A stretch of 64,000 nucleotides of DNA, taken from NCBI GenBank assembly GCA_012845835.1, contig JABAKD010000023.1, positions 9,057,840-9,121,839 of the forward strand. Reading direction: 5' to 3'. The notes beneath the pieces are model-generated. The model was not told the DNA's origin. It searched no databases and saw nothing but the letters and a program-made list of their open reading frames with translations. Positions 20,663 through 31,890 of this stretch are shown here, piece by piece (position 1 is the first letter of the stretch; the number at the start of each line of letters is the position of its first letter). Both the position numbers and the translations under genes were made by a program. The stretch comes from Undaria pinnatifida. Its lineage: Eukaryota > Sar > Phaeophyceae > Laminariales > Alariaceae.

Positions 20663-21124
20663 GGGCTACCGTAGAACGACCCTAACCGTCAACTGAGGCT
20701 CCAGGCTCAGAAAATAGATAAGCACCCCCTAATCAAGCACGCGTCCGGGGGGAGGGGGGGGGAGGAGAGGGGGTAGCGTTGGGCACCCTATGACAAATGC
20801 TCCTGTACGGAAATCACTTTGGGAGCATTTTTTTTTGCAGTGGAGCCTCGGGGTCACTCGAGTGCGAGTGATCCTCACCCTCCCCCCCATTATTTCGCGG
20901 CCTTCAGCTTCGTGATGTTTTTAGGTTTGACGATTTGAATCCGAAATGGAATAATGGTAAAAGCTAATCTACACACTGCGCCAAAAAGAATCGCCCCTGA
21001 TTTTTTTTTTCTTCTCTTTCTTGTCAATAAAAGTGAGGTTCGTTACAAGAGTTAGTCGTGCGCACGAATGGTGAAAATCTGGTAGTGAAGATGGGGGTGT
21101 TGCTGCGCCGCCCCTACCGTAGCC
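20663..21124 (+). mobile_element. Diverged or interrupted family I element
   Basis: Left GGCTACCGTAG and right CCCCTACCGTAGCC. Contains gggtcactcgagtgcgagtg near the middle and ctgcgccaaa..gaa words shared with 18544-18804. A 200-base G-rich insert (20690-20870) makes it longer. Confidence 0.5.
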
Positions 21125-21221
21125 TTACCCCTATCTACGTAGATGCTGTTCTGGATCTGGCCATCATCTTTCGAGCTCGTACCGTCTCGGGAGGTCATGG
21201 CGGAGACCGCGCGCCCGCGAA

Positions 21222-21424
21222 GTACTCACTTTCTTTTCCTTCGTAGAGACGTAGATTTATTCGATTCCACCAGAGCCCCGGATAGCTTCTGAGATCGGAG
21301 GCACGTGCCTCCGATCTATTTCCTAACTTTCCCGAATATAAAACGCTAAGCTTACCATACGAAACCCATCCAAATGATCTCAAATTAACTTAATTACAGG
21401 CATTTCGAGGCCGTATCTTGGCAC
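21222..21424 (+). repeat. Family J dispersed repeat, copy 2, perfect hairpin
   Basis: Collinear with 6549-6750. The 26-base inverted repeat at 21292-21317 (AGATCGGAGGCAC, then GTGCCTCCGATCT) is perfect. Different flanks from copy 1 show it is dispersed. Confidence 0.8.
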
Positions 21425-22144
21425 AAAAGGTCTCGGGAAAGTTGTGAACTTCACAGCTACCGCACCCGACCCGCGTATACAAACATGGTACACGATAGGG
21501 GGGTTACTGTTAACCGTGCGCCCGCGTGTCCTTAAACCATAGACCCTCGGGCCTAGTATGGTCCTACGGACAATGGCCATGCGTGATTGTGAATACGCCC
21601 CCACCCCATCTCACAAATGGGCACCCTCCCCTGATCTCTCTGGTGTGTCTCAATTGATTTGTGATATCCTGGAGCCCTATATCGATCCTCCGCGACACAG
21701 GTATTGGCATCGACTGGCCGTTTTGATGCGACCCCGGCATAGATAGAGAAAACTCGACAAAAAAAAATACGAGTGAACGGAACAACAACGGCAAGAGCAA
21801 GGCGACACCAACTAATTGCACACACATGCATCTACATCTCTATCTGGTGCCTGGCGTTGTGATGTTAATTTTCGTGCATTTTGTAATACTTGTACACCAG
21901 TTTCGTTTTGTCTCATATCGTCTTTTTTTTTTCTTTGCGCTTTTTCTTTCTCCTTCGCACGCCCTCCCTTGACGTAGCTCAGGTTCGGGGTGACTAAGCA
22001 GGCTCTCCTTCCATTCCTTGCGGAGAACACGGTCCAGCTTTTGATTTTCTCCTACACAAAAGGGTGTGTACCTCGTACGTGCTACCGGATACATTGTTGA
22101 AAACCAAAAAGAACTGCACTCACTCCCACAGTTCAACTCAGCCC
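21425..22144. other. No gene recognised
   Basis: Overlapping short frames on the minus strand rich in K and R; no family recognised. Confidence 0.5.
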
Positions 22145-22255
22145 AGCTAATATATATATATATATAGCTCAGCAGCGCAGCGCAGTACCGCGCGTTGCCG
22201 TGCGTTGCCGTGCGTTGCCCTGCGGTGCGGTGCCGTGCCGTGCCGCGCTGTATGA
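22145..22255. repeat. TA tract and TGCCG-type minisatellite
   Basis: A (TA)8 run at about 22149-22166 followed by repeats of gcgttgccgt and gtgccgtgcc. Confidence 0.8.
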
Positions 22256-22790
22256 TGCTAAAAACCAGGTACCAGATACCCACCGGTATGTATGTCCAGG
22301 TATGTATGTATGTAGTATGTGTGTACTCTTTTTTTCGCTTTCTTCAGTTGAACAACTAACTGTTGTTGTTGATTGTCCTCTGATGTGTGTGTGTGTTTTT
22401 TTTTAATTTTACAGCCTGCCGTAGTGCCGATCAGACGACATCGTCAACAAGCGCACAGCACAGCACAGGGCAATCAGCTCTGCATAACAAGCGCCTGTTG
22501 GCATGATCAACAATCATGGGCCTCTGCTTTCTGCCCCCTTCACGTACAGTAGTAGTAGTACTGCTACCGGACACCACGTGTTCTTCCTTGCGCGAGCGTT
22601 GCGGCGTGAGCCGCCCGCTGTGGGGACGAGCCCTTGCTATGCTACGAAGTACATTTTAATTTCTAACGGATTTCTGGGGTCTTCAGTCATCAAGATCCAG
22701 GATCCACGCAGTGCGAACAAAAATCAGTAAAAAAAACGGAAACGACAACAAAAACCCTGCCAGATACCAGGTATACGATATATATATGCG
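22256..22790. other. No gene recognised
   Basis: Contains GTATGTATGT and GTGTGT tracts; no gene. Confidence 0.5.
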
Positions 22791-22883
22791 ATCAGGGTAC
22801 ATCACACACATCTTGCAAAGATGAGTTTCGACAAAATCTTCGATCTCCCAGCTGGAGTGTATTTCCATTTTTTATAATATACC
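22791..22883 (-). mobile_element. Family C outer-arm fragment
   Basis: cttgcaaagatgagtttcga to cccagctggagtgtatttcc then ataatata, the outer end of a C arm in reverse orientation. Carries the conserved ATGAGTTTCGAC frame. Confidence 0.75.
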
Positions 22884-24380
22884 TCGTGCCCAGGATCCAA
22901 CCGACCGAATGTCGTAGAAACAAAACATATATCTGCCTTCTTCTGCCGATTAGTTTTCAAAGCTATTTTGTGATACTCTGTGTAGACTTCTGTCCACTGC
23001 CCACATGTAGTGGCCGCCATCCTCAAGAAGTCGAAAGTTTTTGCCGGGAAAAATCGTCAATAATCCCGAAAAAAATATACGCTGTGGATATACGGTCGTT
23101 TTCGTCGTTTCTCATATGGCTATGTTCGAGATAATAATTTCAATTTTTCTTAATAATTATGTATCTATTTTTCTATTTTCCGATTTAATTATTTGATAAA
23201 AATTGACAAAAGTCAGCTGTGAGTATACTACCATCGATTGAATATGGTTGAAACACAACAAACTTTGCAAGCTGCGTGGTACACCTATCTGTATTATTTC
23301 GCAAATTATACGATACACACAGAGTAGTAGTTAATGTTTTAGTTGCATAAAAATTACAGAAGGAGGTCCTTCGCGCGACGCCGTGTTAATCATCATCCTC
23401 CATGAAAGATATAGTCGAGATGGATACAAGTAGTAGGTCGATTTGCAATTTTGACTTTTTTTTCATATATTATTCCATTTTTCACACACCCGAACATCGA
23501 TCGATCGGTCCCGCGCACGAGAAGGTGTGTTATATACGAGTAGGCATACGTATAAAATACTCGTTTCGTCCAACTGGCGCTGTCACTATATATAATAATA
23601 CCGCAAATTGATTATTTCACCTAGGTCCTACTTGTTGGACTCCCCTGTGCTGCAGCAGCAGCATTTTCTTCACCAATCACACTGCTGCTCTTCTTACTAA
23701 GTCTCCCTGTCTCGCGTGGAGTACTTAGCAGGCACATTCAGTCGCAGTATATATACAGTTTTAACGTGTCTTCTATGGTACTTCTGTACGTACTATATAT
23801 ATTATTATAGTCTACGGCAGCTACTCGTACGTGACGTGCCTTTTATTATTACTTATCGTAGGCTACTCTATACGCACACGCATGGCGCCATATGATATTA
23901 TTTCTTGTTTTCGAGTTATGATCTGCTTTTCCACAACCATGTCAGGTAAAAATGCTTTATCTCGAACAAATCCATGTTTTCGACCAAATCAGTCAAATAT
24001 CTAAGACGACCTCAAGAACATAGTTTCAAAATCGAACAAAAGCAAGCCAAATTTCGAGTTCATAACAAAAAAAAATACCGTAAAACAGATAGATACCCCG
24101 AAAACCGACAAAAATGATAAGAATCTACCACCAGAAACTGCGGATTCAAGAAAATAAAACAAACATTTGAGCATTGGGAATGGGACGCACACGGAACATA
24201 AAAAATACCACAACAAAAACTGGGGGTCCCATCACACCCAAAGATTCCCACCATATTGTTTTCTCTTTTGTCATATATCCCACCACGACGCTTCCGATGC
24301 TATAGCAGCTCTGGCGTGAACTCTTGACGGACAAGCTCTGCTGGTGGTGTTGCCCTGCCCTGCTCTGCCCTTCCCTTAGG
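22884..24380. other. AT-rich region, no gene
   Basis: About 1.5 kb, the most AT-rich part of the window, with short frames only and no recognisable RNA or repeat family. Confidence 0.5.
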
Positions 24381-24391
24381 ACGCGACGTCA

Positions 24392-24784
24392 ATGGCGCGC
24401 GGAGGAGAGTCCTCGTGGACGCGTCCTTTCCGGTCACGGGGCGGGTCGCAGTCTAGCAGCAAGGAGCCGGGAGATATTGTCAACCCGAAATCTGCGGGAG
24501 GAGGAGGACCAGCGGCAGCAGCAGCGGCGGCGGCGGCGGCGGCAGGAGCAGATGCAGAAGCCGCAGCAGCAGCAGGGGCAGCAGCAAGAGGGTCTGCAAC
24601 AGCAGCAGGAGCAGGAGGAGAAGGAAGAGGAGGGGGACGAGGAGGAGGAGGAGGCGGAGGAGGAGATAAAAGCAAGAAGAACAAGCAGCAGCAGCAGCAG
24701 GCTTCTCTGGAATCGCCTGTCGCGGGGACGCCGGTAGAGTGGTCAGCTGTGATGACAGAACAGCAGAGGAGATTCGGCATCAAG
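24392..24784 (+). CDS. Possible low-complexity coding exon
   Basis: Frame of exactly 131 codons from ATG at 24392 to AAG followed by GTGAGA, a good donor in phase 0. The product starts MARGGESSWTRPF, has polyalanine, GGRGG-type glycine-rich and KKNKQQQQQ tracts, and ends EWSAVMTEQQRRFGIK. Immediately upstream, a pyrimidine-rich stretch ending CCCTTAG (24390 region) could be an acceptor, so the exon might start earlier. Composition is consistent with a disordered N-terminus of a nuclear or RNA-binding protein, but no domain is visible. It may be only a CAG/GGA repeat tract. Confidence 0.35.
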
Positions 24785-25360
24785 GTGAGACAGAGGCCCT
24801 GCAGCGGGCAAGGCAAGGTCAGAAAAGGCACGCACAGCAGGTGCCTCTGCGGCTCCGCTCCGTGTACGCCTGCCTGCCTGCCTGTATGTGGTCGCCAACC
24901 GGACCAGTTTCGGCTGAGCTTCATACGAGTTGAACGTACGATGAGAGAACTCCACTTGACGTGTACCTGGTATTTTGGGGATGTTTCTTGTTTTCTTGTT
25001 TCGCGATTATTTGGTTGTGTACTGGAAATAGGCACTGTGTGCACAATAGATGGAGAAAACTGTTTCGTTAGAAACATACAAGAGAGCCAGAATTGCTATT
25101 TTGGTAGTCCGTAGCGGAGCATTTTAGGTCACCGGTGCAGCTCCGCGTACTGCTCTGCCTGGTAAATTTTTCACCCACAGAAGAATGACTTTTTTATTTT
25201 TTTCCCCCCCCGGCGGGAGAACTTGTACGTGCATGATATCGTATACCAAATGTGCAGCAAACGTGAGAGATCTTATAAAACCAGATACAGCAGTATGTAT
25301 CAAATGGTATCATTGGGCCAAACCCTCCTGTTTTTGCTCATTATTCTGTGTTATTAGCTG
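24785..25360. other. Presumed intron or intergenic DNA
   Basis: Reading through the donor stays open to 25114 without any recognisable domain. No convincing next exon was found. Confidence 0.4.
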
Positions 25361-25530
25361 TTGGTGGTCGTGGTGATGGTGGTGGTGATGTTTTTTTCAC
25401 ATTAACTCGCCTAATCAAGTCCGCGGCCACAGGACAGGCTCCAGATATTCTGGAGCTGAGGAATACCCCAGGGAAAAAACACAAACCAAATTGAAAAGGT
25501 GGTACACGCATAGACTATATCACAGCTGAC
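25361..25530 (+). mobile_element. Family E element
   Basis: GGT tract, then ttcacattaactcgcctaat, caagtccgcggccacaggac and aggctcc, then a gaataccccagggaaaa tail ending near cacagctgac. Aligns over about 170 bases with the insertion at 62659-62879. Confidence 0.7.
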
Positions 25531-25639
25531 ACAATGCATGCCTCCGGCCAGAAACATATGAAAAGTGAAATCGGATTATCTACTAGGTCCCAAGGTACCT
25601 GGAAATTTATCTTCGCGCCTTTTCTTTCTCGTTCTCCCT
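25531..25639. other. No gene recognised
   Basis: Short spacer between E and S2. Confidence 0.4.
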
Positions 25640-25793
25640 CCCTGTATCACCTGTAACTCAGATGCAGGGGTCACTGCCTCTTCTCCCCCACTCCCCACTC
25701 ACTGCAGCAGTGCGTGCCTTCATGTTAATCGCGAGAAGACTACGATTTCAGCTCTTCTTTCTTCCCTCGTCGACTCCCGTCGAATTGCAGTGG
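25640..25793 (-). mobile_element. S2 SINE body fragment
   Basis: gtaactcagatgcaggggtc, ctccccactcactgc, atcgcgagaag and ccctcgtcgactcccgtcga match the S2 body at 31230-31554 in the same orientation. The tRNA-like head is missing. Confidence 0.7.
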
Positions 25794-26309
25794 ATCATAT
25801 GATTTTAGAGCTACCCACAGCTCTACCGTACATCACAGCAGCAGTACAAGCCTCGCAACTGGTTGTTGTTGTTGTTGTTGGTATGTGCGAGTAATGCTGT
25901 GACTGTGCCTGGCACGACAGGGAATTGGTATGCCTAGCCTGCGAGTATGAATCGCAGTATACAGGTACAAGGGAACTGATACATTTTATTTTTCTAGGCT
26001 TTGTTTTAGTATCCGGCACGGGGGCGTCGATGACGTTGTTGGCACAACTGCTCTCGGCCAAAACAGCCATGCGCATGTGGTAGACCATACATGAGGCAAT
26101 GCTCCCACTCCTACAAGCACTAGGGTTCGAAACCCAATGTGGTTGCTCGGATGTTGGTTGGATGACGTCAACTGCTGCTTTGCTATTTGCTGGCTGTCAC
26201 TTGTTCTTTGTTTTTCATTTTCGTCGTTCCGTCCTGTTTTTTTCCTGGCTCCCTATTTTTTCCGGTTTTTTTTTTCTTTTTCTTTTCTTTCTCTTCTTTT
26301 TAACTGCAG
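25794..26309. other. No gene recognised
   Basis: A (GTT)5 tract at 25862-25878. A pyrimidine tract ending aactgcag at 26309 looks like a splice acceptor, but the following sequence is repeat K. Confidence 0.4.
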
Positions 26310-26490
26310 ATGGATGGTCTGGTGTGCTGGCTTTAGTGGCTTGCATAATTTTGTTTTTCGCCCGCCTGCTGCTACTAGCACAGCAGTAGATGCGATTGAC
26401 ATTGCATGGCCAGATCACCTTGTTGTATATCTCGCAGTTTGTGACCACAGAGCTCGTCTCTCTGTCAAGCATCAGCACGGACACTTTTGA
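26310..26490 (+). repeat. Family K dispersed repeat
   Basis: gctggcttgc.ta.ttt.gttttt, then gcatggccagatcaccttg and gtttgtgaccacagagctcg, recur on the minus strand at 49570-49730 and partly at 56592-56660. One frame gives a hydrophobic segment in both long copies (LALVACIILFFARLLLLA here), which may reflect a former coding origin. Confidence 0.6.
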
Positions 26491-26735
26491 TAGTTGTGCT
26501 GTATGTAGATGGGTGAAAACATCAGTTAATGTAAGTTATCACACATATACGATCAAAGCACGTTTGAGAAGGGTTTTATGTGTCACATGATACACACAAA
26601 ATCAATATCAGGGCGAGGGCGAGACCCGGTGAGTTTTCAGCAGCTATGTATGATTGCTGGAGCTTTTTGTAGGGGTATGACAGGAGTTCCTTTGCTGCCG
26701 ACGAGCTGGTAAGTACTGGTGTTTCGAGAAAGATT

Positions 26736-26872
26736 CTTCTTCAGGTTAACACCAAGTGTGCGTTCTGCAGATAGACAAAACTGGTACACAAACGAAAGTG
26801 TATGGAGCTTGAGCTTTTTTTACCCGGATCTTCAGGAGGATAAAAAAAAAAAAAAAAAAAAAACTCCTGAAA
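26736..26872 (+). mobile_element. Family D variant with long poly(A) tail
   Basis: ggttaacaccaagt, gtacacaaacgaaagtgtat then ggagcttgagc, cttcaggaggataa and an A run of more than 20. The tail and aggaggataa end are shared with D; the upstream half is shared with 46870-46985. The 3' A run indicates retroposition. Confidence 0.7.
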
Positions 26873-28051
26873 TTCCAAGTACTCTTATAGCCTAAACGTA
26901 TATACGAAGCAATTCGCCCACGAAATGGAGGCCAAAGAAGAATCGCACTCTAATATCAAGTAGTTTACCGATCAAAACATTGGGTTTCGAAGGTTCTGGT
27001 AGGTTTTGACGTATAAAATCAATGTAACAAAATTGGAAAATGTGCGCGTTTCACAAACACGAGATACCAGAGTACAAGTATCATACGTATGCAGTATGAT
27101 CTCCCTCTTCCGTCTTGATCTTTATGTTACGCGAGGCCTCGTCGTTGGTAGGTACAGACGTACATATAGCGTTGTCGTCATCGCCGTCGTCATCGTCATC
27201 GCTGTATATCTCGTCATTATTTTTGTTCACCGCCGAGCCTCGTCCCGGGGCCCTCTCGTCCCCCCCCCCCCCCCGACCCGCTCCCCCCTTCGGGTACGCA
27301 GTGACCCCCCCTCCCTTGTGCTACTCAGTACTATGTGGTGACAAATGTAGTCACTCTTTCCTCTATTATCCTGTGGGAGAATATGTCAGGTAAGTTCAAC
27401 AATTTGTCACTGAAGACAGCTGTCACGACTCTTGGGCCCGCCCCCCCTTCCTCCCGTGCAAAATAGGGTGTGCGTGATGTTTGTCTCCTGCACGCAAGGG
27501 CCACCTGTTGCCTCGCAAGACCCACTTGTTACCCAGTAGTACCAAAGCTTTGATAAGGAACCGAGATATTGGTTTTTGGCTGTAGTACTTTTTTTTTCAC
27601 GTTTGAGAAAGCGTTTTTTCACACAATTTTTCGCATGCTGAACCGCTGCCGACTTTCTCACGTCCTTAGAAATGTTAGCCTAAGTTTCTTGTTGGGCTCT
27701 ATTGGGAGGGCGAGAAGCGACTACGAGTAGGTGCCCTTGGAAAACGCTCGCAAGAAGCAATAAGCAGCACCAGCACCCTCAGAGAGCACCCACAGAAGAA
27801 GCAGTACTCTTACTAAGTACGAGAACGTATCAACAATCAACACAGACAGCAGTAGTGGTTTTGCTGCTGCATGTAGGTGGATGGAAATATCTAAGAAATA
27901 TCAGTGTATTGTGAAGAACTCGCACACGCACCCTCACCTCTTCGAAATATCCAACAGAAGCGAGCAGCAGTGTCGTACGATTACTACGCACTCCGTATTA
28001 TACTAATACTACGTACACCAGCAGGAATACAGGTCACGAAACGATAAGCCA
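26873..28051. other. No gene recognised
   Basis: Contains a cgtcatcgccgtcgtcatcg tract (27175-27215) and a C15-type run (27260-27276). Frames are short. Confidence 0.5.
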
Positions 28052-28215
28052 ACTTCAGTTTTTTTTTTTTTTTCTTATCCTCCGGCGGATGGGACAAAAT
28101 AAAGCTCAAGCTCACCACACTTCCACGTATTTTCATACGCGCCGTGTGTCGATTCAACTCAGTTGCTTTCGCCACTCAACGCGAGCTGGCGCACCCTTCG
28201 GATCCCAGCTTCAGT
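28052..28215 (-). mobile_element. Family D retroposon
   Basis: Starts with a T run (reverse A tail), tatcctccggcggatggg, aagctcaagctcaccacact, cacgtattttcatacgcgcc, gtgtcgattcaactcagttg and, from the D head, acgcgagctggcg.accctt. Confidence 0.75.
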
Positions 28216-28904
28216 ACACACCCGGCTCCAAACGTTTCGGAATTTCTCGTGAAACTCGGACTCAGCCTGATCGATTGCCTCATTATTAATCGTTTTTTTC
28301 GTACCCGGTTTGGTTTAGAACATGTTACATCCGCAAATGTGTTTCCACCCCTGTGGCACTGGTGGTAGCACAGGAAGGAGTGTATGGACGGGTCTTTCTG
28401 ACCGTCGTCGCCCATAGGAAGGAAGGAGTCACATAGTACCTTTGCATCTTAGAATACTTGGCATGAGAACAGCGCATGGCCACTGCAGTGTGTGTACCCG
28501 ACACCTCGATACCCGATAGTAGCGTGTGTACCCGATGGTAGGTTGGTGGCACCACCACCGTTTTGTTGGTTCGTGGTTTTTTTTTTTTTTTTTTGCGCGT
28601 TTCGTCGATTTCGTTGTATCTATACCTAGTACTACAACTGGCGCTTCTTTATTTCCAGTTTCTGTCCGTGTTCTGTAGACTAATCATGATGTGAACGAAC
28701 GAGCTCGCCTCGTTTTCGTCAGCAAGACCCTCAGACTGTCATGGGCATGATGGGTGGAAATAGCAGTTAATTGTGAAGAACACTCACGACGATTGACGGA
28801 ACCTTAACTACTGCTGTATCAAGATGTGTGTTGTTCTTAGAAACTCCGCCCTCCTCTCACCGGTTATACGACTTACAGGATACACTTGATAAACTGATGC
28901 ATTT
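28216..28904. other. No gene recognised
   Basis: A T17-type run at 28577-28594; no gene. Confidence 0.5.
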
Positions 28905-29113
28905 CAGATTTTGTCCCCCTCAAAAACGGGTTTTATGGTTTCCGCGCACAGACTGACTAACATCACCCTGTCGACCCTGATAGCTACACTGTTGAAGTTC
29001 CAAGGGGAGTCGCCGACCTATATCCTTAATGAGGACACACAACCCGTAATACGCGCGATCGCAGCATCACACACAAATTGCAAAGATGAGTTTCGACAAA
29101 ATCTTCGGCCTCA
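28905..29113 (-). mobile_element. Family C arm, interrupted at 29113
   Basis: tttgtccccctcaaaaacgg, ttccgcgcacagactgacta, gaccctgatagctacactg, gagtcgccgacctatatcc and gcaaagatgagtttcgacaa in the order of a complete C arm. The arm stops at ...ggcctca and resumes as tcacagctgaagtg at 30112 after the Harbinger-like insertion. Confidence 0.8.
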
Positions 29114-30111
29114 GGCCGTTTCTTATAGCATTGGATTCTCATCTTCGATTCCGCCAGAATCCGATTCGGCAAAATTCGGGCGGAGAAGAAAGCCCGACCT
29201 TTCTTATAGCGAACGGATTTTGTCAGACGGATTTCAGCAGGACTGTCATTTTTTTTTGAAAACAGCGCGCGCAAAACCCAACACCACACAGCAGCAGCAG
29301 CAGCACACAGCAGACCGATACAGACATACAGACGCAGCGCAGAGGCAGCAGACCACACGCAGCAGACCACACAGACGTTGCAAACATGCCGGACCAAGAG
29401 GCACCAGAGTCGCTGTTGCTAAGCTACAACAGCCTGGCGGAAGCAGCTATAGAGCATTTTGCAGAGTGCTGTGTTGGAGGCATGACACAGAAGCAGATAC
29501 TCATGCAGCTCCTCCAGCTCCTGCCACCAACCCGACTTTGTGTAGTCTTTGCGAGGGTGCACACGCCGCCTCTTGACAGCCCTTGACATCTCATCGTCCT
29601 CTGTGTCGGGCTCTAGCTCGTCTTCGTAGTCTTGTAAGATGAGGTCCCAGGTGGCGACACTACGCTGCTGCTGCAGATGGAAGGCAGCTAGCGTGGTGGC
29701 AAAGACAGCAGAAACGTCGACACCAGCTTTTTCTCTCGCTGTCGCGGCCATTTGATGGTGCACCACGCGTCCCGAGGGCAAGCCAAGTTCGTAGGCTAGC
29801 CCACGGGCGACGCCCAGCAGCCCTAACAGCGCCGGCACTGCAGCACGCATGTGGGGTAGCCCGATGTGTGTGTGTGTGTGCGCGCGCGCGCGGCGCAACC
29901 AGAGAGTTTCAAATAATCCGAGACAGAAATCCGGGTTGGGCAGCGTCTCGGATTTTGGTCAGGAATCCGAGTGGCCGCAACTCGAAAAGCTGAAATCGGA
30001 TTTTTCCGAATTGGATTGTGCCAAAATCCGTGTCTATAAGAAGGCGGAAATGGGCTCAAATCGGATTCTGGCGGAATCGAAGATGAGAATCCAATGCTAT
30101 AAGAAACGGCC
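29114..30111 (-). mobile_element. PIF/Harbinger-like element with perfect 53-bp inverted repeats
   Basis: Ends GGCCGTTTCTTATAGCATTG (29114) and its exact reverse complement at 30111; the inverted repeat is perfect over 53 bases (29114-29166 and 30059-30111). TCA flanks both sides (29111-29113 and 30112-30114), and the flanks join into a normal C arm, giving a clear target site. A 3-base target duplication and GG-starting ends fit PIF/Harbinger (known), though that group usually duplicates TWA. It carries a transposase-like N-terminal fragment on the minus strand. 998 bp is too short for an autonomous element. Confidence 0.8.
29419..29898 (-). pseudogene. Harbinger-type transposase, N-terminal fragment (tentative)
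   Basis: 159-codon frame inside the 998-bp element. After a hydrophobic start it has MAATAREKAGVDVSAVFATT, an acidic DYEDELEPDTEDDE stretch, a basic KRRRVHPRK cluster and DYTKSGWWQELEELHEYL. The order acidic stretch, RRR cluster and YxxSxWW is like the region ahead of the DDE domain in Harbinger-type transposases; this is pattern recognition, not alignment. The catalytic DDE domain is absent. An opposite-strand frame of 66 codons at 29386-29586 is considered a shadow. Confidence 0.45.
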
Positions 30112-30135
30112 TCACAGCTGAAGTGTATTTTTATT
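30112..30135 (-). mobile_element. Family C arm, terminal piece
   Basis: tcacagctgaagtgtatttt completes the arm broken at 29113. Confidence 0.75.
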
Positions 30136-31229
30136 TTTGAAATGTACAAGGGCTCCGCATGGCCGCCAGCATTCGCCGGCGCCCTTGCGTCGGGTAGGGC
30201 ATGCCAGCACTTCGACAAGTTACGGTGTAGCTGTCCGATTTGACATTCATTGAACTTTAAAGTAATGTCAAGAGTTCAATACGAACATGAGATTATGCAA
30301 GTCATAATTTGACAGAATAAGAACGCCATATACAACAAAGAGGGCAAGGATTGGCAGGACACATTGTTGTCAAATGCGCCGTCAAGTAAAAGTTGGCGTA
30401 TATAAAAAAAAAATACCGAAAGAGTATTGAAAACCTGCTTCGCCTCTAGGCGAAACGAAAGAGGGTGTGGCATCAATGAAACGACTCCACTGCTGTCCCC
30501 GTGGCAATGGAGGTTCGAAGTCGACATGATGCAAAGTCGGTTTGCATCAAACGTCGAAATGGGGCCATGTCAACCGGTGAGGTTTTGAAAGAAGAGCTTT
30601 CTTTATTACCTTAAGGCAGTCGCATTGATTGGTCTCCGTGGTCACGGGGGAGGAGGAAAACGAAGAAGAGGAGAGCAACCTCTCGTGGCGGCGGCGTTGT
30701 CTAAGATAGATACGGGGGTGGCTTTGCTCGCACGGGAAGGTGGCGTAGCGCTTCTCTGTTTTTCTCGGGAAGGTGGGATATACGTATGTATCTCCTCTCT
30801 TTGCTTCTCGGGTGCTTTCACGTTGTCGAAATCGGACTTGTCGAAATCGGACTGTCGAAATCGGACGCGCCCCCTCAATAAATAATATCTGGAATGTCTC
30901 TACCATGACGACTGCTGACAGTGTCGTGCGCATTTCCTACTTGGAGACCAACATATTATTTACTGCTAGTATTTTTCATTTCCGACTGGAAGTCCAACTT
31001 CAGCAGAAAAAAATTGGTGCAGACAATCTAGTATCTTTCAGGATGTACTACTACTGCACCAAAAAGAAGTACGAGTCTGTCAATATTTTTTGCGTAGAGA
31101 GGAGAATGGACACATACAAATACAAAATCCCGGACAGGATAAGGGTGTGTGTGGTTGTAGTAATTTACCTCTGTCGCAGGGCTGTGACTCACATCTGCAA
31201 CCTTTTTTCTTCCTCACCCCATTCACTAT
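30136..31229. other. No gene recognised
   Basis: Contains three gtcgaaatcggac repeats (30829-30866) and two ctcgggaaggtgg words. Frames are short. Confidence 0.5.
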
Positions 31230-31554
31230 CCTTGCACCACTCTCGCGCTCCCGCCCAGTAGTAACTCAGATCCGGGGTCACTGAGCAGGCTCTTCTTCTC
31301 CCCCCTCCCCACTACGGCACGTGCCTTCATTTTTGTCGCGAGAAGTAGTCAACATTTTCTTCCCTCGTCGACTCGCGTCGAATTGTACCTACCCACGCTG
31401 CTAGGCGCTCTCAGCAGTTGATCCCTTGTGTTTTTTTTCGCACTTTTTGAAAATGTAGTCAAATCTCATCATGGTGGGAATCGAACTCAAGGACAAACAA
31501 ACGTAAGTTAGCAGTATTCGAGGGTAAAACCACAAGACCACCGGGGCGACCGGC
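31230..31554 (-). mobile_element. S2 SINE, full length with tRNA-like head
   Basis: Read on the minus strand it begins GGTCGCCCCGGTGGTCTTGT (A-box-like) and, about 50 bases later, GAGTTCGATTCCC (B-box-like), then a body with ggatcaactgctgagagcg, gcgagtcgacgagggaag, tctcgcgacaaaaatgaagg and cggatctgagtta. The internal promoter arrangement is that of tRNA-derived SINEs. Non-coding. Confidence 0.75.
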
Positions 31555-31674
31555 TGACAATTGAATACAACAAAACCGGATCTAAATAGACTATAGAGAT
31601 TACATATTACGATGGTTGACGCCGCGTTACCCAGAGAGGTGTTGCCTGTGAAGTGGTGTCAGTCGACATTGTTG

Positions 31675-31733
31675 ACTGATGGAGCCTGTCCTGTAACCGC
31701 GGACTTGATTATGTAAGTTGATGTGACAACAGC

Positions 31734-31765
<32 letters not shown>

Positions 31766-31767
31766 CT
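31675..31767 (-). mobile_element. Family E element, short copy
   Basis: Minus strand: (TTG)n tract, gtcacatcaacttacataat, caagtccgcggttacaggac, aggctcc. The 3' half after ggctcc is not recognisable. Confidence 0.65.
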
Positions 31768-31822
31768 AGGGAAGTCAATATTTTCCCCTCCCAAGTCCCG
31801 AAAGTGGAGGGGATGAACACGC

Positions 31823-31890
31823 CCCCCCCCCCCCCCCCCCCCCTCCCCGCCGCCTTAGCATAATACCCCCCCCCCCCCACGCCCCCCCAA
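31823..31890. repeat. Long C homopolymer tracts
   Basis: A run of about 20 C followed by C-rich sequence and a second run at 31867-31879. Confidence 0.9.

Noticed and set aside
24324-24737. Alternative 137-codon frame rich in Gln and Glu
   Set aside because: Out-of-frame reading of the CAG/GAG tract; the 24392 frame has the better exon boundary.
26060-26140. Possible tRNA gene around GGGTTCGAAACCC
   Set aside because: A B-box-like word is present but no A box at the right distance and no acceptor stem.
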